NCBI RefSeq assembly: GCF_000974445.1
Contig: NZ_BBOJ01000017.1
Coordinates: 62,001-126,000 of the forward strand
Direction of reading: 5' to 3'
DNA from: Lentzea aerocolonigenes
GTDB lineage: Bacteria > Actinomycetota > Actinomycetes > Mycobacteriales > Pseudonocardiaceae
DNA length: 64,000 nucleotides
Both the position numbers and the translations under genes were made by a program. A model generated the notes under the pieces. It was not told the origin of the DNA. It ran no database searches and worked only from the letters and a program-made list of their open reading frames with translations. Shown in pieces: positions 24,123-33,386 of the stretch (positions are counted from its first letter, which is position 1; the number at the start of each line of letters is the position of its first letter).

Positions 24123-24566
24123 TTATCGCGCGCCGAAGACAGCAACAAAACGACCAAGCAACTGCGCGAACACAACCCGCTCCTCATCAGTCCAGTCCGC
24201 CATGGCGGCAGCACAAGCAGCCTGCCGAGCCCGGTGCAGCTCAGCCGAAGTGGCGCGCCCCCGAGGAGTGCGAATGAGCAACACCCGCCGCCCATCCGCC
24301 TTGTCGGCGACCCGAGCGACCAACCCGGAATCAACAGCACTGGTGACGAGCTTGCTGGCACGCGGCTGATCAACGTGCAAAGCCGACGCCACACTGGAAA
24401 CCGTAGCCTGCACCCCGGCCCGCTCAGCCGCCTCGACAACGTCCAGCACGTCAAAAGCCGGCACAGCCAGCTCCGCGAGCGCACGACGCGACTGACTGCG
24501 TCGCATGGCGATCAGCGCCTGCTCCACCGCTTGTAGGTGGGAGTCCACATCCACCCGTGAGATCAT
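24123..24566 (-). CDS. MarR-family transcriptional regulator
   Basis: A 147-residue winged-helix protein: T-V-S-S-V-A-S-A-L-H-V-D-Q-P-R-A-S-K-L-V as helix-turn-helix, wing D-K-A-D-G-R-R-V-L-L-I, and long terminal helices for dimerisation. ATG start with AGGA nearby. It is followed by the MmcQ gene. No palindrome of obvious MarR type is seen in the first 60 bases upstream. Confidence 0.85.
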   Translation of the reverse strand: MISRVDVDSHLQAVEQALIAMRRSQSRRALAELAVPAFDVLDVVEAAERAGVQATVSSVASALHVDQPRASKLVTSAVDSGLVARVADKADGRRVLLIRTPRGRATSAELHRARQAACAAAMADWTDEERVVFAQLLGRFVAVFGAR

Positions 24567-24950
24567 GGTCGTCCTGCGCCGTGACGAAAGGTGTCAGCCG
24601 ACATCTCACCCCAGAGAGCGATTTACGCGGCAAACACAAATCGTTATCAGCCCAAGAGATTACCGGCCGCACACCCCGATTTCACGTTGAGCAACAGGCA
24701 CACCAGCCTCCACAGTGGACGTCGTGATCAAGCGACGGTGAAGACGACCGGCTCAACACTCATTAGCCGAGCAGTACGACCATGGGGAGCGGTGGCTCCC
24801 CCGTCTAGCGCGACACAGCACTTGCCGCGCTAGACAGGCGTCAGGTCAAGCACGCAACACCCGCACGCACCCCGACCAACCTACGGGCACGAAATCGCAA
24901 GCCGCCGACGAACCAGGGACACAACTTAAGCAACCGGCGCGACTCGAAAC
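24567..24950. other. Intergenic region between uvrB stop and MarR start
   Basis: A 384-base stretch without a credible gene. Its main content is two adjacent hairpins at 24784-24835 described separately. The left half (24590-24770) should hold the MarR promoter on the minus strand; I see no clear -35/-10 pair. Confidence 0.6.
24784..24835 (-). terminator. Twin hairpins downstream of uvrB
   Basis: GGGGAGC/GCTCCCC (24784-24801, loop GGTG) is followed by a perfect 10-bp inverted repeat GTCTAGCGCG (24803-24812) and CGCGCTAGAC (24826-24835). They lie 116-167 bases after the uvrB stop. No U tract follows, as is common for actinobacterial terminators. The 10-bp repeat could also be an operator. Confidence 0.5.
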
Positions 24951-27113
24951 TCACTTAACCCCGGCCGCATCCATCCCGCGCAACTCCTTCTTCAAGTCCT
25001 GAATCTCATCCCTCAACCGGGCCGCCAACTCGAACTGCAGATCCCGAGCCGCGTTCATCATCTGATCCGTCAACGACTGCACCAGATCCGCCAGCTCCGA
25101 CCGAGCCATCCCCGCCCGCTCATGCGACGCGACAACCCCGGAAGACCGTCCACCCTCCCCGGTAGCCCTCTTCCCTCGAGACTGGTTCCGCCCAGACCCT
25201 CCAACCGGAACCTCGTCCTCGATCTCGGAGTACACGGCCTCCAAAATGTCGGTGATCTTCTTCCGCAACGGCTGCGGATCGATCCCCCGCTCCGTGTTGT
25301 ACGCGATCTGCTTGGCGCGCCGCCGGTTCGTCTCGTCGATCGCGTGCTGCATCGAATCCGTGATCTTGTCCGCGTACATGTGGACCTCACCGGACACGTT
25401 GCGAGCAGCACGACCAATCGTCTGCACGAGAGAAGTTCCCGACCGCAGGAACCCTTCCTTGTCCGCGTCGAGGATCGCCACCAGCGACACCTCGGGCAGG
25501 TCGAGACCCTCCCGCAGCAGGTTGATGCCGATCAGCACGTCGAACTCGCCGAGCCGCAGCTGCCGCAGCAGCTCCACACGGCGCAGCGTGTCGACCTCGG
25601 AGTGCAGGTACCGGACCCGGATGCCCAGTTCCAGCAGGTAGTCCGTGAGGTCCTCGGCCATCTTCTTCGTCAGCGTCGTGACCAGGACCCGCTCGTCCCG
25701 CTCGGCGCGTTCCCGGATCGAGTGCACCAGGTCGTCGATCTGGCCCTCGGTCGGCTTCACCACGACCTCGGGGTCGACCAGACCGGTCGGGCGGATGACC
25801 TGCTCGACGAACTCGCCGCCGGCCTGGCCCATCTCGTACGGGCCGGGAGTCGCCGACAGGTACACGACCTGACCGATCCGGTCCGCGAACTCCTCCCACG
25901 TCAGCGGGCGGTTGTCGAGCGCCGACGGCAGGCGGAAGCCGTGCTCCACCAGGTTGCGCTTGCGGGAAGCGTCGCCCTCGTACATGCCGCCGATCTGCGG
26001 AACGGTCACGTGCGACTCGTCGATGACCATCAGGAAGTCGTCGGGGAAGTAGTCGAGCAGTGTCGCCGGCGCCGTGCCGGCGCCGCGGCCGTCGATGTGG
26101 CGTGAGTAGTTCTCGATGCCGTTGCAGAAGCCGACCTGGCGCATCATCTCGATGTCGTACTGGGTGCGCATGCGCAGGCGCTGGGCCTCCAGCAGCTTGC
26201 CCTGACGCTCCATCTGGGCGAGCGTCGCCTCCAGCTCGGCCTCGATGTCGCGGATGGCGCGCTCCATGCGCTCCGGGCCCGCGACGTAGTGCGTGGCGGG
26301 GAAGATCCGGAGGTCGTTGACCTCCTTCACCACGTCACCGGTCAGCGGGTGGAGGTAGTACAGCTTGTCGATCTCGTCGCCGAAGAACTCGACGCGGACG
26401 GCGAGCTCCTCGTAGGACGGGATGATCTCGACCGTGTCGCCACGCACGCGGAAGGTGCCGCGGGTGAACGACATGTCGTTGCGGGTGTACTGGACGTCGA
26501 CCAGCAGGCGCAGGAACGCGTCGCGGTCGACCTCCACGCCGACCTCGAGCGGGATCGAGCGGTCGAGGTACGACTGAGGCGTGCCCAGGCCGTAGATGCA
26601 CGACACCGAGGCGACCACGATGACGTCGCGCCGGGTCAGCAGCGACATGGTGGCGGAGTGGCGCAGTCGCTCGACGTCCTCGTTGATCGAGGAGTCCTTC
26701 TCGATGTACGTGTCCGTCTGCGGGATGTACGCCTCGGGCTGGTAGTAGTCGTAGTAGCTGACGAAGTACTCGACCGCGTTGTGCGGGAAGAGCTCCTTCA
26801 GCTCGTTCGCCAGCTGGGCGGCCAGCGTCTTGTTCGGCGCCATCACCAGGGTGGGGCGTTGCAGCCGTTCGACGAGCCAGGCCGTGGTGGCCGACTTGCC
26901 GGTACCAGTGGCGCCGAGCAGCACCACGTCGCGCTCACCGGTGCGCACGCGGCGTTCGAGCTCGTCGATGGCGGCCGGCTGGTCGCCCGCCGGCTGGTAC
27001 TCGCTGACGACGCGGAACTGCCCGTCGGTGCGGACGATCTCGCCGACGGGGCGGTGCTCGGAGTGCGCCCTGACGGTGCTCTCCTCTGGCGGAAGCTCGG
27101 TTGCGAATGCCAC
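24951..27113 (-). CDS. uvrB: Excinuclease ABC subunit B
   Basis: A 720-residue protein that follows the UvrB family through its length: Walker A G-A-T-G-T-G-K-S, the beta-hairpin [10 protein letters not shown] that clamps DNA, helicase motif [15 protein letters not shown], the helicase C half ending in Q-T-I-G-R-A-A-R-N, and a C-terminal UVR motif binding UvrC. UvrB takes the damage site from UvrA and recruits UvrC in nucleotide excision repair. The GTG start (V-A-F-A-T-E) fits the start of mycobacterial UvrB. The start is 7 bases after a TAACGT -10, itself part of a DNA-damage promoter motif. Confidence 0.97.
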   Translation of the reverse strand: MAFATELPPEESTVRAHSEHRPVGEIVRTDGQFRVVSEYQPAGDQPAAIDELERRVRTGERDVVLLGATGTGKSATTAWLVERLQRPTLVMAPNKTLAAQLANELKELFPHNAVEYFVSYYDYYQPEAYIPQTDTYIEKDSSINEDVERLRHSATMSLLTRRDVIVVASVSCIYGLGTPQSYLDRSIPLEVGVEVDRDAFLRLLVDVQYTRNDMSFTRGTFRVRGDTVEIIPSYEELAVRVEFFGDEIDKLYYLHPLTGDVVKEVNDLRIFPATHYVAGPERMERAIRDIEAELEATLAQMERQGKLLEAQRLRMRTQYDIEMMRQVGFCNGIENYSRHIDGRGAGTAPATLLDYFPDDFLMVIDESHVTVPQIGGMYEGDASRKRNLVEHGFRLPSALDNRPLTWEEFADRIGQVVYLSATPGPYEMGQAGGEFVEQVIRPTGLVDPEVVVKPTEGQIDDLVHSIRERAERDERVLVTTLTKKMAEDLTDYLLELGIRVRYLHSEVDTLRRVELLRQLRLGEFDVLIGINLLREGLDLPEVSLVAILDADKEGFLRSGTSLVQTIGRAARNVSGEVHMYADKITDSMQHAIDETNRRRAKQIAYNTERGIDPQPLRKKITDILEAVYSEIEDEVPVGGSGRNQSRGKRATGEGGRSSGVVASHERAGMARSELADLVQSLTDQMMNAARDLQFELAARLRDEIQDLKKELRGMDAAGVK

Positions 27114-27120
27114 GGGAAGC

Positions 27121-27143
27121 ACGTTACGCCGGGGGTCTGACAA
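27121..27143 (-). promoter_or_regulatory. RecA-NDp/PafBC-type DNA-damage promoter of uvrB
   Basis: On the minus strand TTGTCAGAC, 8 bases, TAACGT, then 7 bases to the GTG. This fits the mycobacterial RecA-independent damage promoter (TTGTCRGTG-N8-TANNNT) recognised through PafBC. The same arrangement stands before polA at 62425-62447. Confidence 0.7.
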
Positions 27144-27168
27144 TTTCAGATCGGGCCTGGTCAGAGGC

Positions 27169-28272
27169 CTAATCGCACGGGCAGCAGCAGTCGCACTTGC
27201 AGCAGTCGCCGCAGTCTCCGCAGTTCCCGCAGTCCGGGTCGCAGCCGTCCCGCCGCTTGTCGCTCCACGGGCCCGGGAACGGGTCGCGGCAGCAGAACTG
27301 GCAGGTCCCGCACATGTACAGGAACGCACCGCACCCGGCGAAGCACCCGCGCGGCTGCGGCTGCCAGTTCAGCCTCGGGTACGCCCACAAGCCGCTGCCC
27401 GGATCCGACCAGGTCGGCTTGTCCCGGTGCCCGCGCCTGCCGAACACTCGGATGATCGACTCCTCCAGCTCGTGCACCAGCAGCTTGTGCACCAGCCGCG
27501 CGTCGGTGAACTCCACCTCGTCCAGCGCCAGCCTGATGCCCGTCACCGCGTCCAGGCACAGCCGATGCGCGTCCTCCACGGACGTTCCGGTGGCGAGCAA
27601 CGGGTTCCACGCGCCCGACGCGCGGTCCTCCTCCAGGTCCTCCGCCCCGTCGATCAGGTGCGCGACCCGCCCGAACAGCCGGCCGACCTCGCGCAACGGC
27701 TCCACGTTCCGGGGCTTCCCGGCGATGATCGCGGTCTGGGCGACGGCGAACCCGGTCGCGGTCTCCGTCGGCTCGGTCACCACCAGCACCGAACTGCCCA
27801 GCCCCGCCGCCGCCTCGATCTCGGGCTGCCTGCGCACCGCGTCGACCATCACCGAGGCGTCGAACCCCAGGTCCGACGCCGTCCCGAGCCCCTTGGCGGC
27901 CCACCGCCGTGCCACCGCGCGCCCCGCCCAGCCGACCTTCCCTGCGAGCCCGTCCCCGTCGTCCACGTGATCGTCGATCTTCAACGACGCCAGCACCAGC
28001 GACACCGACGCCGCCAGCCGCGCCCCGGACCCGATGGCGACGTCCGCGGACTTCATGCCGCGCAACGCACACGGTCCCGCGGACCGGCGCGAGACGCCGC
28101 TCTGGGCCTCGACCATCGCCGAGATCAGCAGCCCGTCGTAGTTGGTGACGACACGAGCGAGGTGACCGTGCTCGTCGCGCAACGACAGGCACATCCCGCA
28201 CAGGTGGGCGAGCCACGCGGACCGCAGCTCAGCGCCCATTCTGTTGCGGCAGGGGCGGATGATCCCGAACAT
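27169..28272 (-). CDS. DUF5685 protein with Cys-rich tail
   Basis: A 367-residue mostly helical protein. It starts M-F-G-I-I-R-P-C-R and has [16 protein letters not shown] and [13 protein letters not shown]-x-x-G-x-x-N-P, resembling Asp-rich motifs of metal-binding helical enzymes. The last 60 residues contain over 15 Cys (for example [13 protein letters not shown]), likely a metal or Fe-S site. ATG 28272 is chosen over 28281 because TAGGAT lies 7 bases before it. The function is unknown; I recall the family as DUF5685. Confidence 0.7.
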   Translation of the reverse strand: MFGIIRPCRNRMGAELRSAWLAHLCGMCLSLRDEHGHLARVVTNYDGLLISAMVEAQSGVSRRSAGPCALRGMKSADVAIGSGARLAASVSLVLASLKIDDHVDDGDGLAGKVGWAGRAVARRWAAKGLGTASDLGFDASVMVDAVRRQPEIEAAAGLGSSVLVVTEPTETATGFAVAQTAIIAGKPRNVEPLREVGRLFGRVAHLIDGAEDLEEDRASGAWNPLLATGTSVEDAHRLCLDAVTGIRLALDEVEFTDARLVHKLLVHELEESIIRVFGRRGHRDKPTWSDPGSGLWAYPRLNWQPQPRGCFAGCGAFLYMCGTCQFCCRDPFPGPWSDKRRDGCDPDCGNCGDCGDCCKCDCCCPCD

Positions 28273-28322
28273 GCGCGGCATCCTAAGTGGCCGGACGCCT
28301 CAACGATGGCAGTATCGCTGAC

Positions 28323-28832
28323 GTGGCACACATCCATCCGCCGAAGATCGAGTACTTCGACCTGGACGCCAAGAGCAACACCGATCCCAAGGGGCAGCTG
28401 AGGAGCGTCGACGAGTACCGCCTCACCCCGACAGGCCTCTACATGTTCCGGCCGCTCGCGGGCCATCCGAAGATCAGCCACTTCGAGAGCTGGTTCCTGC
28501 CGAAGCTCAACATCCGGGTCACGCGCCAGTCCTGGCACCCCGGCCACCAGCTCGACTTCGACTTCTACGTCGACGTCGTGGAGATCAACGCCATCGGCAG
28601 CGTCTGGAAGACCACCGACCTGTACCTCGACCTGATCGTCCGGACGGGTCACAGCGTCACCGTTCTGGACACCGACGAGCTGATCGCCGCGGTTCAGCAC
28701 AACCTGATCACCGCGGAACGCGCGCAATGGGCGTTGGAAACCACCTACTCGGCGGTGTCCGGCATTTCAGCGCACGGTCACGATGTCGTCAGGTGGCTTG
28801 CCGCATCCGGGTGCCCGACTGCCTGGCGGTAG
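28323..28832 (+). CDS. DUF402 domain protein
   Basis: A 169-residue soluble protein, GTG start. The core contains F-E-S-W-F-L-P-K-L-N-I-R, W-H-P-G-H-Q-L-D-F-D-F-Y-V-D-V-V-E-I and V-W-K-T-T-D-L-Y-L-D-L, the beta-barrel pattern of DUF402 proteins, a family including nucleoside di/triphosphatases and FomD. An acidic metal site is plausible from the repeated D residues. It lies 50 bases from the divergent DUF5685 gene and 88 bases from a diverged DUF402 gene. Confidence 0.75.
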   Translation: MAHIHPPKIEYFDLDAKSNTDPKGQLRSVDEYRLTPTGLYMFRPLAGHPKISHFESWFLPKLNIRVTRQSWHPGHQLDFDFYVDVVEINAIGSVWKTTDLYLDLIVRTGHSVTVLDTDELIAAVQHNLITAERAQWALETTYSAVSGISAHGHDVVRWLAASGCPTAWR

Positions 28833-28907
28833 TACACAGAGTGTGGTCGTCATCTGACCGTGACGTAACGAATCGACCCGGCGTGTAACTGGGCGCACTT
28901 ATTTGAC

Positions 28908-28913
28908 TACCCT
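28908..28913 (+). promoter_or_regulatory. -10 element of second DUF402 gene
   Basis: TACCCT lies 7 bases before GTG 28921, with no ribosome site, and supports that start over the TTG at 28903. Confidence 0.4.
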
Positions 28914-28920
28914 CGGCGTC

Positions 28921-29439
28921 GTGGGAGCGGTCACTACACCTCAGCTGGTCGATGTCGTCGACACCATTTCGGGCGTACGAACTTATTCGTCCGGTGGCAC
29001 ACGCACCCTCAGTTCGTGCTACGTGGAACGCTGGGGTCTGCGCATCGAACATCCCACCCCGGAAGACCCGTTCTCCGACGCCGAGGTCACCTGGCTGCTG
29101 CCCGATCTGGGTCTGCGCCTCACGACCTACCGCCCGCGCTCCCGGCACGCCCGCAGCGGCCCGAGCGTGCTGTCCGCGGTCCGCGTCGAACGCGACCACC
29201 GGCACTGGCAGACCACGGACCTGTTGCTGGGCCTGGCAGTTCCCGGCGGCACCACGGCCCGCATCGTGCGCAGCGAGGAGTTCGCCGCCGCCGTCGCGGG
29301 CCGCGTCCTGCGACCGGGTGACGCCGACCAGGCCCTGCGCACGGTCCACCGCACCCTCGAAGAGCTCAGCAACGTCAACCACAACCTCACCTCGTGGCTG
29401 ACGTGGCACGGCATCTACGACTCCTGGCCTCCCCTGTAG
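28921..29439 (+). CDS. Diverged DUF402-like protein
   Basis: A 172-residue protein. V-E-R-W-G-L-R-I-E, W-L-L-P-D-L-G-L-R-L, S-A-V-R-V-E-R-D and W-Q-T-T-D-L-L-L-G-L correspond in order to the barrel strands of the 28323 protein, so the two are distant paralogues in tandem. Several Asp residues of the likely metal site are replaced, so it may be inactive or have another ligand. It overlaps the 3' end of the convergent coaE gene by 25 bases. Confidence 0.6.
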   Translation: MGAVTTPQLVDVVDTISGVRTYSSGGTRTLSSCYVERWGLRIEHPTPEDPFSDAEVTWLLPDLGLRLTTYRPRSRHARSGPSVLSAVRVERDHRHWQTTDLLLGLAVPGGTTARIVRSEEFAAAVAGRVLRPGDADQALRTVHRTLEELSNVNHNLTSWLTWHGIYDSWPPL

Positions 29440-30563
29440 GCCCGCACCCTCTCGACGGCCGCCTCCATCCACGGTTCCTTCGCCTCCCCGTAGGCGAAGG
29501 CGCCGGTGTCGGCGGCAAACCTCTGGGACAGCTCGAGCTTGAGGTTCGCGTACTCCTCCCGGGCCTGCGCGTCGTGCCGCAACCAGTCGCGGAAGTCGAC
29601 CGCCCACCGCCAGTTCGGCGCCCCCTCGACGCGCAGGTGCAGGTTCACCCGCCGCCCGGGATCAGCCCCGGCGTGCAACCGCTTGCTCCAGTCGCCCTCA
29701 CCACGAGGCGTGTCCTCGTACGGCCCCACGTACGGAAAGCCCGCCTGCGCCAACGCCTCCCGCAACGAGTCCGCGGTCTCCATGTCCTCGACAGCGAGCT
29801 GGAAGTCCAGCACGTCCTTGGCCGCGAGCCCAGGAACAGCAGTCGACCCGATGTGCTCGACGTGCCGCCCACCAGCCGCCAGACTGATCCGCCGCGCAAC
29901 CCGTCGTGCCTGCGCGGGCCACCTCTCGTCGTACGGCACCACGATCGGCGACCCGGACGCGTACGACTGCGTCCGCACGTTCTTCTCGAACCCGACGAGC
30001 CGATCCCACAACACCGTGACGTCAGGAACCTCACCGCTGTTGTCGAGCCACACGTCGGCAACGGCCCGACGCTGCTCATCGGTGGCCTGAGCGGCAATCC
30101 GGTTCTCGGCGTCCTGCCGATCCATGCCCCGGCTGCTCACCAACCGCTGAAGACGAGTCTCGGCATCCGCGTACACCACGATCACGAGGTGGTACGCCGC
30201 CGCCATGTCCCGCTCCACCAACAACGGGATGTCGTGCACGACGATCGCGTCATCAGGCGCCTCGGCCATCCGCTGCCCGGTGAGCGCCCCGATCCGCGGA
30301 TGCGTGATCCCGTTGAGCGTCTGCCGAGCCTCCTCGGTGGCGAACGCCTTGGCAGCCAACGCAGCCCGGTTCAACGTGCCGTCACCGTTCAGCACGTCGT
30401 CCCCGAACGCCTTGACGACTTCCTTGAGCCCGTCAGTACCAGGCTCCAACACCTCACGAGCGAGCTGGTCCGCGTCGATGACAACGGCCCCCCGCTCGGC
30501 CAGCAGCCGCGCAACCGTCGACTTGCCGGACCCGATCCCCCCGGTCAACCCCACCCTGAGCAT
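29415..30563 (-). CDS. coaE: Dephospho-CoA kinase fused to GrpB (UPF0157) domain
   Basis: A 382-residue protein. Residues 1-195 are CoaE: P-loop G-G-I-G-S-G-K-S, D-A-D-Q-L-A-R, H-P-R-I and D-I-P-L-L-V-E, which phosphorylate dephospho-CoA in the last step of CoA synthesis. Residues 210-380 are a GrpB/UPF0157 nucleotidyltransferase-like domain: P-Y-D-E-R-W-P, H-I-G-S-T-A-V-P-G-L-A-A-K-D and R-V-N-L-H-L-R-V. This fusion is common in actinobacteria, including mycobacteria. Ten bases separate it from the upstream lipoprotein gene, so they share a transcript. Its place beside rpsA and uvrB is conserved in the phylum. Confidence 0.95.
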   Translation of the reverse strand: MLRVGLTGGIGSGKSTVARLLAERGAVVIDADQLAREVLEPGTDGLKEVVKAFGDDVLNGDGTLNRAALAAKAFATEEARQTLNGITHPRIGALTGQRMAEAPDDAIVVHDIPLLVERDMAAAYHLVIVVYADAETRLQRLVSSRGMDRQDAENRIAAQATDEQRRAVADVWLDNSGEVPDVTVLWDRLVGFEKNVRTQSYASGSPIVVPYDERWPAQARRVARRISLAAGGRHVEHIGSTAVPGLAAKDVLDFQLAVEDMETADSLREALAQAGFPYVGPYEDTPRGEGDWSKRLHAGADPGRRVNLHLRVEGAPNWRWAVDFRDWLRHDAQAREEYANLKLELSQRFAADTGAFAYGEAKEPWMEAAVERVRAYRGGQES

Positions 30564-30573
30564 GCCGATCAGG

Positions 30574-31191
30574 TTAGACGGGAGGCGTCATCGCCTGCTG
30601 AGCGAGCACCGGCAAAATCGCCACGAGCTTGGCCTGGGGAATGAAGCCGTTCCGGTTCCGCACGACAAAGGTCGACTTCCCGAGGGACCCGATCAGCAAC
30701 TGCTCGTCCTTCCCCTCGACCAGCGTCCCCTTCTGCTTCCCGACGTCAACCTCGGTGATCTTCGCCCCGTCGGCCCGCTCAGCCTCGACGCTCTCGGTGA
30801 CCCGCGTCCGAGCCGTCAAGTCGTCCGTGTAGGTCGAAAGCCCGATGACGATCTTCGCGGCTCCCAGGTCCTGCTTGGGAGGAATGCCGTAGTAACAGTC
30901 GATCTTCCCGGTCCGCCCGATCCCCGGCTCCTTGATGCCGATGATGATCCGAGGCTCACCGGGCAACTCCTGCCCGAGCGTCGCGTTCATGACCTCAACG
31001 GGCACCACGAGCTCGCAGTCGTCCGGCAGGGCCCGGTCAACCATCACCGGAACCCGCGAGGGCGTGGTCTGCGGCGTGATCTTCGGAATCTGCGGCGGCG
31101 GCGCCTGAGTCTGCGGAGCCACAGAAGAGCAGGCCCCGGAAACCGCCAGCGCACCCGCGCTCAGCGCCACGAAGAACTTGTTCCCACGCAT
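30574..31191 (-). CDS. DUF3558-like lipoprotein
   Basis: A 205-residue protein with a lipoprotein signal peptide: M-R-G-N-K-F, a hydrophobic stretch, and V-S-G-A-C21 as lipobox. A Pro-rich linker follows, then P-D-D-C-E-L-V-V-P, C-Y-Y-G-I and a compact beta-rich domain with two Cys that could form a disulphide. This fits the DUF3558 family of actinobacterial surface lipoproteins of unknown function. It lies between rpsA and coaE, an insertion relative to mycobacteria. Confidence 0.7.
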   Translation of the reverse strand: MRGNKFFVALSAGALAVSGACSSVAPQTQAPPPQIPKITPQTTPSRVPVMVDRALPDDCELVVPVEVMNATLGQELPGEPRIIIGIKEPGIGRTGKIDCYYGIPPKQDLGAAKIVIGLSTYTDDLTARTRVTESVEAERADGAKITEVDVGKQKGTLVEGKDEQLLIGSLGKSTFVVRNRNGFIPQAKLVAILPVLAQQAMTPPV

Positions 31192-31305
31192 AGGTTTGTC
31201 AACCTACACAACGGACTCAGCCCTCCACCACAGAGTGAACGGGTGGCGCCACAAGGCCGATGCCGAAGGCGAGGCGAGGCGATGGCGCAGCCGAGCCAGC
31301 TCTTC

Positions 31306-31470
31306 GCGTGGGGTTCCGGTGGGTTGGTCCCGTCACGAGTCGTGCCACAGCTCTTGTCACGCCCGAGGGGAGAGGTCAAGTCGCACGCTTTTCGCGACTT
31401 GACCTCTCCCCTCGGGTGTGACTCGCTCTGGCTCGACTTGGGACGGGACCAACCCACCCGAACCCCACGC
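31306..31470. repeat. 165-nt imperfect palindrome
   Basis: The outer arms GCGTGGGGTTCCGGTGGGTT (31306) and its complement ending at 31470 match for about 29 bases with one mismatch. The inner arms, beginning CCCGAGGGGAGAGGTCAAGT, match for about 24 bases around a short loop centred on 31388. The part between is partly complementary. It has no coding capacity and could be a MITE-like or REP-like element, or a very long RNA hairpin. Confidence 0.8.
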
Positions 31471-31668
31471 CCTACGCAACGCGCAGCCGCCCAACGCACC
31501 AGGCGTGCCATCAACCCACGCATGGCGCTGGCCGGTCTTTGATCAGATTGGCGGGGTAAGGGCAGAGCCCTCAGCTTGAAACAGGAACCCGACACGGCGA
31601 CGCAACCGACCTACGGACCTGACACGACACAGCCGAACACCCCGCCCAAAGAGCCCCAACCAACACCA

Positions 31669-31698
31669 AAGGCCCCCGCACCGAAGTGCGGGGGCCTT
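31669..31698 (-). terminator. rpsA terminator
   Basis: AAGGCCCCCGCAC (31669-31681) pairs perfectly with GTGCGGGGGCCTT (31686-31698) around CGAA, 19 bases after the rpsA stop codon. On the minus strand it is followed by TTTGGTGTTGGTT. Confidence 0.85.
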
Positions 31699-31716
31699 CA
31701 ACGACTAGCTACAGGC

Positions 31717-33207
31717 TCACATACCGCCCGACAGCTTCTCCCGAAGCGCGGCCAGTTGCTCGTCCGACGCGAGCGTGCCACCCGACTGGGCCGGCGCGCC
31801 GACGGAAGCGGAAGGAGCGTCGCCACCCGAGGTGTAGTTGCCCGCACCCTCGGCCGAAGCCTCTTCCTCGGCCTCGGCGGCCTTGCGGATCTGCTTCATG
31901 TGGGCCTCGTAACGAGTGTGCGCCTCGGCGTACTGGCGCTCCCACTCCTCACGCTGCTTGTCGAAGCCGTCCTGCCACTCCTGGGTCTCCGGGTCGAAGC
32001 CCTCGGGGTAGATGTAGTTGCCCTGGTCGTCGTACTCGGCGGCCATGCCGTACTGGGTCGGGTCGAACTCGGTGTCGACCGTGAAGCCCTCGTTGGCCTG
32101 CTTGAGCGACAGCGAGATGCGGCGACGGTCGAGGTCGATGTCGATGACCTTGACCATGACGTCGTCGCCGACCTGGACGACCTGCTCCGGGATCTCGACG
32201 TGGCGCTCGGCCAGCTCGGAGATGTGGACCAGGCCCTCGATGCCCTCGTCCACGCGGACGAACGCACCGAACGGAACCAGCTTGGTGACCTTGCCCGGCA
32301 CGATCTGGCCGATCGCGTGGGTGCGGGCGAACTGGCGCCACGGGTCTTCCTGGGTCGCCTTCAGCGACAGGGAGACGCGCTCGCGCTCCATGTCGACGTC
32401 GAGGACCTCGACGGTGACTTCCTGGCCGACCTCGACAACCTCGGACGGGTGGTCGATGTGCTTCCAGGACAGCTCCGAGACGTGGACGAGACCGTCGACG
32501 CCACCCAGGTCCACGAAGGCACCGAAGTTGACGATCGAGGACACGACGCCCTTGCGGACCTGGCCCTTCTGCAGCTGGTTGAGGAACTCGCTGCGGACCT
32601 CGGACTGGGTCTGCTCGAGCCACGCGCGGCGGGACAGGACCACGTTGTTGCGGTTCTTGTCCAGCTCGATGATCTTCGCCTCGAGCTCGCGGCCGACGTA
32701 CGGCTGCAGGTCGCGGACGCGACGCATCTCGACGAGCGAGGCGGGGAGGAAGCCGCGGAGGCCGATGTCGAGGATGAGACCACCCTTGACGACCTCGATG
32801 ACCGTGCCCTTGACGGGCTCGTCCTTCTCCTTGAGGGCCTCGATGGTGCCCCAGGCGCGCTCGTACTGGGCGCGCTTCTTCGACAGGATCAGGCGGCCTT
32901 CCTTGTCCTCCTTCTGGAGAACAAGGGCCTCGACCTCGTCACCGACGCTGACAACCTCGGCGGGATCGACGTCGTGCTTGATCGACAGTTCACGCGAGGG
33001 GATGACGCCCTCGGTCTTGTAGCCGATGTCGAGCAGGACCTCGTCCCGGTCGACCTTGACGATGGTGCCCTCAACGATGTCGCCGTCGTTGAAGTACTTG
33101 ATCGTCTTGTCGATAGCTGCGAGGAAGTCCTCCTCCGTCCCGATGTCGTTGATCGCGACCTGCTTGGGCGCAGCGGCAACGGGGGCGGTGGTGGTGTCGG
33201 TGGACAT
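31717..33207 (-). CDS. rpsA: 30S ribosomal protein S1
   Basis: A 496-residue protein with four S1 RNA-binding domains: G-D-I-V-E-G-T-I-V-K-V (about residue 40), K-G-T-V-I-E-V-V-K-G-G (about 125), K-G-V-V-S-S-I-V-N-F-G-A-F-V-D-L (about 212) and P-G-K-V-T-K-L-V-P-F-G-A-F-V-R-V (about 297). An acidic, disordered C-terminal tail of about 110 residues follows, as in other actinobacteria with four rather than six domains. It recruits mRNA to the small subunit. ATG 33207 (M-S-T-D) is chosen over an upstream frame extension. Confidence 0.97.
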   Translation of the reverse strand: MSTDTTTAPVAAAPKQVAINDIGTEEDFLAAIDKTIKYFNDGDIVEGTIVKVDRDEVLLDIGYKTEGVIPSRELSIKHDVDPAEVVSVGDEVEALVLQKEDKEGRLILSKKRAQYERAWGTIEALKEKDEPVKGTVIEVVKGGLILDIGLRGFLPASLVEMRRVRDLQPYVGRELEAKIIELDKNRNNVVLSRRAWLEQTQSEVRSEFLNQLQKGQVRKGVVSSIVNFGAFVDLGGVDGLVHVSELSWKHIDHPSEVVEVGQEVTVEVLDVDMERERVSLSLKATQEDPWRQFARTHAIGQIVPGKVTKLVPFGAFVRVDEGIEGLVHISELAERHVEIPEQVVQVGDDVMVKVIDIDLDRRRISLSLKQANEGFTVDTEFDPTQYGMAAEYDDQGNYIYPEGFDPETQEWQDGFDKQREEWERQYAEAHTRYEAHMKQIRKAAEAEEEASAEGAGNYTSGGDAPSASVGAPAQSGGTLASDEQLAALREKLSGGM

Positions 33208-33386
33208 TAGGTAGGTGGCTCCGGTACGGATTGGCATCGATTGTCTGGTAGTGGTGCGCGCGCAGCGTCGCAGCGACCTGGAATCCGGCGGAACTGGATC
33301 ATGGGCAGCACTAACCCACTACGCACGCGATATCGTACGCGGCCGCGAGACGCGCAAGCAAACCAGCCCCCATGTGAAGGAGCAGT

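Larger units (their letters stand above)
31192..31716. other. Intergenic region between lipoprotein gene and rpsA
   Basis: A 525-base stretch without a credible gene. It holds the 165-nt palindrome at 31306-31470 and the rpsA terminator at 31669-31698. The remaining parts (31192-31305 and 31471-31668) show nothing I recognise; the first should contain the lipoprotein gene promoter. Confidence 0.6.

Noticed and set aside
24591-24833. An 80-residue frame in the gap between MarR and uvrB
   Set aside because: It reads through the hairpins and has no coding-type third-base bias.
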